Shown here in pieces: positions 35,518 through 41,811 of a DNA stretch of 64,000 nt. The DNA is from Paenibacillus sp. J31TS4 (GTDB lineage: Bacteria > Bacillota > Bacilli > Paenibacillales > NBRC-103111). The stretch spans positions 744,001-808,000 of the forward strand of contig NZ_BOSI01000001.1 of the NCBI RefSeq assembly GCF_018403265.1. The letters run 5' to 3'. The position numbers were made by a program, and so were the translations under genes. Under the pieces are notes generated by a model. The model did not search any database. It saw only the letters and a list, made by a program, of their open reading frames with translations, and had not been told where the DNA came from. The first letter of the stretch is position 1. Every line of letters starts with the position of its first letter.

Positions 35518-37017
35518 TTATGCGGAGCTGCGCTGCTTCAAGATCGCCAGCAGATTGCGGAATTGGTCCCCGGAGAGCACTTCTTCCTTCAGCAAAATGC
35601 CGAGCGACTGGATAAAGACGGAACGGTACGATTCGAGCACTTCGCGCGTCCGCGCGGTGAGGCTGTCGAGGATGGAGGCATTCGCCTTCATCAGTTCTTC
35701 CTTTGTCACCATTTCGCGGTCGACGATGCCAAGACTAGTCAACCCGGAGTCCATCATCATCTTAACGAGGTTCAACGCCTGCTCGAAGTCATTGCGCGAG
35801 CCCGTGCTCCGGTTGCCGTAGAACATTTCTTCGGCGACTGCGCCGCCGAGCGCGATCATAATCCGCTCTTCCAAGTACTCTTTGGTGTAGAGGTATTGGT
35901 CGTCCTGCGGGTTGTGACGTACGAAGCCGAGCGCCGGACCACGGGGGCTGAGCGAAACCTGAGATACGGTTCCAGGCTTGACCACCTCGGCCATAATCGC
36001 ATGGCCGAGCTCGTGGTAGGCAACGCGCTCGCGTTCCTCCCGGCTCGTCTCGCGGTCGGTTTTCTCGCCCATCATTACCTTGTCGATCGCGAGCGTCAGA
36101 TGCCGCTGCTCGATCTTCTCGGCCTGGTCGCGCATCGCGTAGATTGCCGCCTCGTTCATAACGCTCTCCAGCTGCGCGCCAGAGAATTGGAACGATTCCT
36201 CGGCAATCTTCTCGAGATTGACCTCGTCGGCCAGCGGCTTGTTCTTCGCATGAATATTCAGGATGTGCAGCCGGCCCTTCTTGTCCGGTAGATCGACCTG
36301 AATGTGACGGTCGAACCGGCCCGGCCGCAGAAGCGCCGGATCCAGCATTTCCTTGCGGTTCGTCGCCGCGACGATTAGAATGCGCGGCGTATCCGACGTA
36401 TGGATGCCGTCCATCTCGGTCAGCAGCTGGTTCAGCGTCTGATCGTACTCGCGGTGCTGGCCGCCGTCGCGCTTGCCGCCGATGACATCAATTTCGTCAA
36501 TGAAGACGACGGCGCTTTCCTTGTTTTCCTTCTGAGCCATCGTTCTCGCTTTCTTGAATAGATCGCGGATCCGGCTCGCGCCTACCCCTACGTACATCTC
36601 GACAAACTCACTACCCGAAGCGGCTACGAAGACCGAGTTCGTGTAATGCGCGGCAGCTTTAGCCATCAGCGTCTTGCCCGTTCCGGGAGGTCCCGTCAGC
36701 AGAATGCCCTTCAGCGGACGGATGCCGAATTTTTTAATATCGTCCTGCTTGATAATGAATTCGAGCGCTTCCTTGAGTTCGTGTTTGGCGCGGTCCTGCC
36801 CTCCGATCTGGTCGAACGACAGGGGGGCCGGCTTGCGGACGTTTTTGGTGCGGTCCGCCTTGGTGTCCATATTCATTTTGGGGCGTGCCACATACAACAA
36901 GGAAACGGCGATAATAGCGACCATCAGAATGGGAATGATATTAAGACCGAGAAACGCAAGAAACAGCAGCACAACGGGAACGATGCCGATCAGAATTTCC
37001 TTCCCGTATTTACTCAT
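35518..37017 (-). CDS. Short FtsH-like AAA+ membrane metalloprotease
   Basis: 499 residues against about 630-690 for FtsH. Two adjacent N-terminal hydrophobic stretches (residues about 9-45) replace the usual two segments separated by a large extracytoplasmic domain, which is absent. The AAA+ module has Walker A TGPPGTGKTLMAKA, Walker B VVFIDEIDVIGGKR, pore loop FVEMYVG, and arginine fingers in LRPGRFDRHI. The protease part keeps the zinc motif AYHELGHAI and the third ligand region in SRNDFEQAL. A paralogue rather than the housekeeping FtsH. Its start overlaps the upstream membrane-anchored gene by 8 bases, suggesting the two proteins work together. GGGGTG precedes the ATG. Confidence 0.87.
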   Translation of the reverse strand: MSKYGKEILIGIVPVVLLFLAFLGLNIIPILMVAIIAVSLLYVARPKMNMDTKADRTKNVRKPAPLSFDQIGGQDRAKHELKEALEFIIKQDDIKKFGIRPLKGILLTGPPGTGKTLMAKAAAHYTNSVFVAASGSEFVEMYVGVGASRIRDLFKKARTMAQKENKESAVVFIDEIDVIGGKRDGGQHREYDQTLNQLLTEMDGIHTSDTPRILIVAATNRKEMLDPALLRPGRFDRHIQVDLPDKKGRLHILNIHAKNKPLADEVNLEKIAEESFQFSGAQLESVMNEAAIYAMRDQAEKIEQRHLTLAIDKVMMGEKTDRETSREERERVAYHELGHAIMAEVVKPGTVSQVSLSPRGPALGFVRHNPQDDQYLYTKEYLEERIMIALGGAVAEEMFYGNRSTGSRNDFEQALNLVKMMMDSGLTSLGIVDREMVTKEELMKANASILDSLTARTREVLESYRSVFIQSLGILLKEEVLSGDQFRNLLAILKQRSSA

Positions 37018-37543
37018 TAGGCCACACCCCTATCTTAGCCGAGACCCTAGGCAATATGATGAACTTGCTTTTGCCGTTGTAGGTGAGCTCAATATACACA
37101 TTCTTCGCATCCATCTCGGATTCGGTCTTCAGGCCGGGCAGGCTCGCCGCTTTGTCCGCAAGCGTCTGCGGAATCTGGGCGTATTGGCGCGTCTCCATCG
37201 CTTGGGCGATGTCGAATAGTACGACCGACCACCACTTCTCCAGCTCCGGAGAGGATTCGTTCGTGATCTTCACGTCCAGGTTGCGCTTGCCGATGATTCC
37301 GGCTCCCTCTTGTTCCAGCTTCTGGTACAGCTCACGCAGGTTTGCCTGCTCGTTCAACTTCAAGTTTATATGAACGGATTCATTCGTTAAATCCATCGTT
37401 ACATTCTCTACTCCGGGTGCCTCGGAGACGATCTGCGTCAAGGGTGTTTCCATCGCATAGCTCCGATAAACGAACCAGCCACCAAACAACAGGACGCTCG
37501 AACAAGCTACAGTCAGTAAGATTGGCAACAATCGCAGCTTCAT
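37010..37543 (-). CDS. Membrane-anchored protein of unknown function, partner of the FtsH-like gene
   Basis: 177 residues. A single N-terminal transmembrane segment (about 5-28, LPILLTVACSSVLLFGGWFV) is followed by a soluble domain of about 145 residues, probably outside the cell, with alternating beta and helix patterns (VENVTMDLTNESVHINLKL, LDVKITNES, NVYIELTYNGKSKFIILPRV). No enzymatic motif recognised. It overlaps the downstream FtsH-like gene, which lacks its own extracytoplasmic domain; supplying that function in trans is an inference. The ATG at 37543 has AAAGGTGGGTGG upstream. Confidence 0.75.
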   Translation of the reverse strand: MKLRLLPILLTVACSSVLLFGGWFVYRSYAMETPLTQIVSEAPGVENVTMDLTNESVHINLKLNEQANLRELYQKLEQEGAGIIGKRNLDVKITNESSPELEKWWSVVLFDIAQAMETRQYAQIPQTLADKAASLPGLKTESEMDAKNVYIELTYNGKSKFIILPRVSAKIGVWPNE

Positions 37544-37629
37544 CGCCACCCACCTTTCTATCCTCTATGATATATAGACAGTATATCACAGAATATATCA
37601 CGAATGTTAGAATAAAGTGTGAAGAAAAG

Positions 37630-37661
37630 GAAAGCCGCCCCAGATTGCTCCAAGACGGCTT
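37630..37661 (-). terminator. Probable terminator after ypmB
   Basis: On the minus strand AAGCCG and CGGCTT pair with an imperfect inner stem, then TTTCCTTTTCTT. It lies just beyond the stop at 37669. Confidence 0.5.
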
Positions 37662-37668
37662 CCCCCGA

Positions 37669-38166
37669 TTAACGTACGCTTAGTTTGTAAGTATCGATCG
37701 GAGATCCGTCTTCGAAATGGTAAAAGTCGTAGTAGTATCTCTCCCCGCCCGCTTCCGGACGCTTATAAAACACTTCCCAAACGAGGACGCCGCCTGTACG
37801 GCCGGCGCTTACCCGAAGCACCTCCACGTCCGCTCCCTTGGCCTTGGTGGCCGTCTGCGCCATTTGCGAGGTTACCCCTTCGGACGCGGGTTTTGCAATC
37901 ATCTCGCCTTCCGACACCCATACGATAACTTCCTGGTCCTCGGCGTTCTTCCCGAACACAACCGTGTACGGCTCGTCCCCCGTGTAGGGCTGGAGCTTGG
38001 TGACCGTCGTGACGTGCCCCGCCTGCCTGGCCCTCTCGGCCGCCTGATTCAGCACGGCTTCTTCCTCCGCCTGGATGACGGTGTAATACCGGAAGACGAA
38101 GACGAGACAGGCGGCGGCGATGACGCTGAGCGTCCATCCGACACGCTTCCTGGTCAGTACTCGCAT
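37669..38166 (-). CDS. ypmB: YpmB-like membrane-anchored protein (DUF5590)
   Basis: 165 residues. One N-terminal transmembrane segment (about 9-27, VGWTLSVIAAACLVFVFRYY) and a PepSY-like two-repeat soluble part (residues about 40-160) with VVFGKNAEDQEVIVWVSEGE. Length, topology and position near asnS-dnaD match B. subtilis YpmB, whose exact role is unclear. It begins 20 bases after the deaminase gene and is probably co-transcribed with it. In Bacillus ypmB lies between ypmA and aspB; both are absent here. Confidence 0.8.
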   Translation of the reverse strand: MRVLTRKRVGWTLSVIAAACLVFVFRYYTVIQAEEEAVLNQAAERARQAGHVTTVTKLQPYTGDEPYTVVFGKNAEDQEVIVWVSEGEMIAKPASEGVTSQMAQTATKAKGADVEVLRVSAGRTGGVLVWEVFYKRPEAGGERYYYDFYHFEDGSPIDTYKLSVR

Positions 38167-38185
38167 CTCTTGTCGCTCCCTCCTC

Positions 38186-39484
38186 TTACCGGTTCATCAG
38201 CGAGGAGAATCGTTTCCCGAATTCCGCTTTGATTTTTTCCTCGTCGAGCGTGACGCATTCGCCGCCGCGTACAATCGCGCGGCCGTCCACGTAGACATCC
38301 GTCACGTCCTGTGCAGACGCCGAATAGACGACATGCGAGGCGTAATTGGACGCCGGCTGGAAGTGCGGCCGGTCAATGTCGAGCGCGATAAAATCGGCCT
38401 TGGCCCCCGCCTTGAGCACGCCGACGTCGTCGAGCCAGATCGACTTGGCCCCGGCCGACGTTCCCATTTTGAGCGCCTCCCCGGCTGGCACTGCGGTCGG
38501 ATCGCCCGTCATTCCCTTATGGATGAGGGCGGCGAGCCGCATCTCCTCGAACATGTCGAGGTTGTTGTTGCTCGCCGACCCGTCGGTGCCGAGGGACACG
38601 AGAACGCCGGCTTTCAGCAATTCGGGCACCCGCGCCACTCCGCTCGCCAGCTTGAGGTTGCTGCCCGGGTTATGCGAGACCCGGACATCATACTCGGCCA
38701 GCTTCGCGATCTCCTCGTCATTCAGATGGACGCCGTGAGCTACGAGGCACGGCCGGCTGAAGACGCCCAGCTTCTCCAGATGGGCAACCGGACGAAGGCC
38801 GTACTGCTGGACGTTCTCTTCGACCTCTCGAGCGGTCTCCGACATATGCGTATGGAGCGGAAGATCCAGCTCGTGAGCGGCCTCCACCAGCTTAACGATG
38901 TAGTCGGGCGGGCATGTGTATGGCGAATGAGGCGCGATCATCGTGGTGATCCTTCCGTCCGCCTGTCCGTGCCAGTCGCGGGCGAATTGCTTCGCTTCGG
39001 CCAGCTTGGCATCCTGCACCTCGGGCGGGCACAGCCCGATGACGCCCCGGGTCAGACAGCCCCGCATGCCCGACTGCTCGACCGCCTGAGCAACCTCGTT
39101 CATATGGTCATACATATCCACGAAGCAGGTGGTGCCGCCCTTGACCATCTCGAGAATGGAGAGCAGAGTTCCCCAGCGGACGTCCTCCGCTTCGAATTTG
39201 GCTTCATTCGGCCACATCTTCTCCTGCAGCCAAACCTGCAGCGCAAGGTCGTCGCCGATGCCGCGCAGAAGCGACATGGCCGCATGGCCGTGCGTATTCA
39301 CGAGACCGGGCATGAACAGCTTTTTCCGGCCGTCTACGATTTCGTTTACTGTGTCCGCTTGAACGGGTTTATCCGGCCCGATATAAGCGATACGTCCGTT
39401 TTCGACGAGCATGGATCCTTCCACCCACGGGTTCTCCGGATCCATCGTCAGCAATTTTGCGTTTTGAATCAGCAAGGTCGACAA
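38186..39484 (-). CDS. mtaD: 5-methylthioadenosine/S-adenosylhomocysteine deaminase
   Basis: About 432 residues, metal-dependent amidohydrolase with a flanking beta-sandwich. Metal ligands are visible as VNTHGHAAMSLLRG (HxH), LPLHTHMSETAREV, VAHGVHL and LGTDGSASNNNLDM. The family deaminates MTA, SAH and related nucleosides. The start is a TTG at 39484 (MSTLLIQNAKLLTM) with AAGGAAGG 7-8 bases upstream; no ATG is suitably placed. Its substrate MTA is the starting compound of the methionine-salvage pathway encoded at 24059-32497, so this enzyme offers an alternative fate for it. Substrate preference cannot be read with certainty. Confidence 0.88.
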   Translation of the reverse strand: MSTLLIQNAKLLTMDPENPWVEGSMLVENGRIAYIGPDKPVQADTVNEIVDGRKKLFMPGLVNTHGHAAMSLLRGIGDDLALQVWLQEKMWPNEAKFEAEDVRWGTLLSILEMVKGGTTCFVDMYDHMNEVAQAVEQSGMRGCLTRGVIGLCPPEVQDAKLAEAKQFARDWHGQADGRITTMIAPHSPYTCPPDYIVKLVEAAHELDLPLHTHMSETAREVEENVQQYGLRPVAHLEKLGVFSRPCLVAHGVHLNDEEIAKLAEYDVRVSHNPGSNLKLASGVARVPELLKAGVLVSLGTDGSASNNNLDMFEEMRLAALIHKGMTGDPTAVPAGEALKMGTSAGAKSIWLDDVGVLKAGAKADFIALDIDRPHFQPASNYASHVVYSASAQDVTDVYVDGRAIVRGGECVTLDEEKIKAEFGKRFSSLMNR

Positions 39485-39601
39485 TGAACGATTCCTTCCT
39501 TTATGTAAATTAGTCCTCTCCTCAAGAGTACAACTAACGGGATGCCAAATCAAGGCGGTTCCCGGCCCGCCTACCGGGCCTTTTGCGCATCCGACGCTTC
39601 A

Positions 39602-39631
39602 TTGCTTTTCTCCGGTCCGATGTGCTATTTT
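39602..39631 (+). promoter_or_regulatory. Candidate promoter of the DUF47 gene
   Basis: TTGCTT and TATTTT are 18 bases apart, about 50 bases before the DUF47 start, in the divergent gap with mtaD. Confidence 0.4.
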
Positions 39632-39680
39632 TATGGGAGGACTTGCAGTCTTTGAACGCGAGGAAAGGGGCCATAACAAC

Positions 39681-40301
39681 ATGCTTGGTAACAAAAATAA
39701 GGACGCCGATTTTCTGGCTCTCCTGGTGGAGGCCGCCGAGAACACGCTGGAAGCGGCGCACGTCTTCCGGGAAGCGATAGTAGGTTCCGCTCCCCCTTCC
39801 GCTTTTTACAGCCGGCTTAAGGATTTGGAGAACAAAGGCGACCAGATTACCCATACGATCTACAAGGGCTTGAACCAAGTTTTCATTACGCCGATCGATC
39901 GGGAAGACATCATGGAGCTCGCCATGAAGGTGGACGATGTCATCGACGGGATCGAGGCGACGATCGCCCGGTTCGATTACTTGAATATTGAAACGACGGA
40001 CAGCTTCATGAAGGACTTCTCCGCCGTCATCGTCTCCTCCTGCCAGCACATTCTGGATGCCTTCAAGCTTCTGACGAAGAAGAAATTCGCCCAGATCTCC
40101 GAGCATACGGTAGCGATAAACAGCGACGAGAACGAAGGCGACCGGCTGATGAGGGAAGGGATCCGGACCATCTTCACTAATCCGAAGGATCCTTATCACG
40201 ATTTCAAGCTTAAGGAGCTGTACGAGCGGCTCGAGCAGACGACCGACGCCTGTGAGGATGTAGCCAACATACTGGAGAGCGTAGTGCTGCGCTACGGCTA
40301 A
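39681..40301 (+). CDS. DUF47 (PhoU-like) family protein
   Basis: 206 residues, all-helical, beginning MLGNKNKDADFLALL. Visible PhoU-like helices include VEAAENTLEAAHVFREAIVG, LENKGDQITHTIYKGL with the metal-binding E-x-x-x-D pattern, and VDDVIDGIEATIARFDYLNI. DUF47 proteins normally accompany and regulate a Pit-type phosphate transporter, encoded immediately downstream. Here no pit follows; a terminator does. AGGAAAGGGG is upstream of the chosen ATG, and an earlier start would add 16 residues without a ribosome site. Probably a phosphate-transport regulator with an unlinked partner. Confidence 0.87.
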   Translation: MLGNKNKDADFLALLVEAAENTLEAAHVFREAIVGSAPPSAFYSRLKDLENKGDQITHTIYKGLNQVFITPIDREDIMELAMKVDDVIDGIEATIARFDYLNIETTDSFMKDFSAVIVSSCQHILDAFKLLTKKKFAQISEHTVAINSDENEGDRLMREGIRTIFTNPKDPYHDFKLKELYERLEQTTDACEDVANILESVVLRYG

Positions 40302-40330
40302 TCCGGCCATCCAGCTCTCTATAACAGAAA

Positions 40331-40369
40331 GAAGGGGCGGCTGCGCATGAGAAGCGCAGCCGCCCCTTC
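40331..40369 (+). terminator. Intrinsic terminator after the DUF47 gene
   Basis: GAAGGGGCGGCTGCGC and its exact complement form a 16-bp stem around a 7-base loop, followed by TTCCTT. It lies 30 bases after the stop. The remaining 134 bases to the VOC gene hold no feature I can support. Confidence 0.85.
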
Positions 40370-40503
40370 TTCCTTCACGACGGACCAGAACCGGCTTTCC
40401 GTGTCGGGTCCCATGTGGACAGCTACATAGATCTTATGCGACGACCGCGATTCGGTGTGCCACCGGAGAACGGTCGCCTTTTTTTACGCCCTTTTCTTCG
40501 CGA

Positions 40504-40857
40504 CTAGCTGATATGCGCAAGAATATTCACTAGCTTATTATAGGGATCGCGGACAAAAAAACGACGAACCCCCCATGGTTCATTCACCGGTCCATATACA
40601 ATGGGGAATCCGGCTTGCTGCATTCGTTCGTAAGCTTCCTCTATGTCATCCACTTCAATAGATAGCTCTGGCGTCTCGGTTCCGGAGCCTCCTTGTGAGG
40701 CAACGCTTATTTGAACTTGGCTGTACTCCTTCGAACCATAGGTCGCTATCCAGCCGTGGTCCATCAATAGGGTAAGACCTAGAGCGTCTTGATAGAAAGC
40801 TCTTGCTTTCTCCATCTCGGGCGTATGAATATTGGGAACGATCCGTTTAACAATCAT
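40504..40857 (-). CDS. VOC (glyoxalase/bleomycin-resistance) family protein
   Basis: 117 residues, a two-module beta-alpha-beta-beta-beta fold: VPNIHTPEMEKARAFYQDAL, then LSIEVDDIEEAYERMQQAGF and VRRFFVRDPYNKLVNI. The FxxDPxxN C-terminal pattern is standard for this superfamily. The metal-site residues are not clear enough to call glyoxalase I. The coding sequence is visibly more AT-rich than its neighbours and stands alone, so it may have been acquired. A catalytic role, for example on a small aldehyde conjugate, would be a guess. Confidence 0.82.
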   Translation of the reverse strand: MIVKRIVPNIHTPEMEKARAFYQDALGLTLLMDHGWIATYGSKEYSQVQISVASQGGSGTETPELSIEVDDIEEAYERMQQAGFPIVYGPVNEPWGVRRFFVRDPYNKLVNILAHIS

Positions 40858-40986
40858 CTGTAGCCCTCCTTTACATCCGCCTATTTACCGATACCCAGGG
40901 AAAAGGCCTAATCACCATCAAGAGACCCTTAACGACCTCCATATTATCCCACATTGGTTCCTCCGTCAAATCCGGACACGTGCATC

Positions 40987-41040
40987 ACAAAAACCCCCCT
41001 CCTAGCCTACAGGGGGATCCTGTCGGTAGAAAGGGGGTTG
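40987..41040 (-). terminator. Terminator of the rex-side transcript
   Basis: On the minus strand a long imperfect stem, AACCCCC with GGGGGGTT enclosing GACAGG/CCTGT, is followed by TTTTTG. It lies 150 bases beyond the rex stop. Confidence 0.75.
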
Positions 41041-41190
41041 CTTCATGGGGCGTCACGATGTCTCTTGGCCAGGCTGGCATGAAAGTGGACCAGCCGTACG
41101 TAGGAGCCCCGCGGCTCCTACGCAGGCGGCTCTCCCCCTAGGCGCATCCGTCCAAGGATATCCTGAGGGGCTCTCCCGCTCCAACAGCCG
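41041..41190 (-). other. Structured non-coding stretch between rex and its terminator
   Basis: The gap 40858-41190 has no reading frame I can support. This part folds into several stems: CGTAGGAGCC/GGCTCCTACG around CCGC (41099-41122), GGCTGG/CCAGCC (about 41073-41094), and, on the minus strand, two copies of GGGAGAGCC. With the terminator to its left it could be a rex 3' UTR or a separate small RNA of up to about 190 bases. No known RNA family recognised. Confidence 0.35.
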
Positions 41191-41811
41191 TTAGTCCAGG
41201 TAATAAGCGAGGCTTTGCAGCTCGGCCGTAAAATCGGTATGGTGGACCCTAACATGGGAGGGCACCTTGAGCACGACCGGAGCGAAGTTCAATATCGCCT
41301 CGATGCCGGCCTCGACGAATTGGTCCGCCACCCCCTGCGCCTCGGCAGCGGGTACGGTAATGATGCCGATGCGGATCTTGTCCTGTCGGATCGTCTCCGC
41401 CAGCTTGTCCATCGGCTGGATGACCAGATTGTGGATCTTGGCCCCTACCTTGTCGGGCGTCGCGTCGAAGACGGCGGAGATCTTCATTTGGTCCTGCTTG
41501 TAGGCATTATAGTTGCACAAGGCTCGCCCCAGGTTGCCCGCTCCGACGAGCACGACCTGGATCGTCTTGTCGAGCTTGAGAATTTGGCGGATCTTCTCGA
41601 TCAAATATTCGACGTCGTAGCCGATTCCCTTCTTCCCGAATTCCCCGAAGTACGCGAGATCCTTGCGGATTTGGGCCGGATTGAGATCCAGCTTGCTCCC
41701 AAGCTCCTGCGAAGAGACCGTCGTGACGTTCATTCGGCTTAGTTCTGTTAAAAAACGGAGGTAAATCGGCAGCCGCCGCACGACTGCCTCTGAGATGCGT
41801 TCCGTCTTCAT
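41191..41811 (-). CDS. rex: Redox-sensing transcriptional repressor Rex
   Basis: 206 residues. An N-terminal winged helix (VVRRLPIYLRFLTELSRMNV and LGSKLDLNPAQIRKDLAYFG) is followed by a Rossmann domain with the NADH motif VVLVGAGNLGRALCNY, then IGIITVPAAEAQGVAD and a C-terminal swapped helix (FTAELQSLAYYL). Rex represses respiratory and fermentative genes when NADH is low. The ATG at 41811 overlaps the dinG stop as ATGA, so it is translationally coupled with dinG, an unusual partner. Longer upstream frames overlap dinG and are not real. Confidence 0.96.
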   Translation of the reverse strand: MKTERISEAVVRRLPIYLRFLTELSRMNVTTVSSQELGSKLDLNPAQIRKDLAYFGEFGKKGIGYDVEYLIEKIRQILKLDKTIQVVLVGAGNLGRALCNYNAYKQDQMKISAVFDATPDKVGAKIHNLVIQPMDKLAETIRQDKIRIGIITVPAAEAQGVADQFVEAGIEAILNFAPVVLKVPSHVRVHHTDFTAELQSLAYYLD

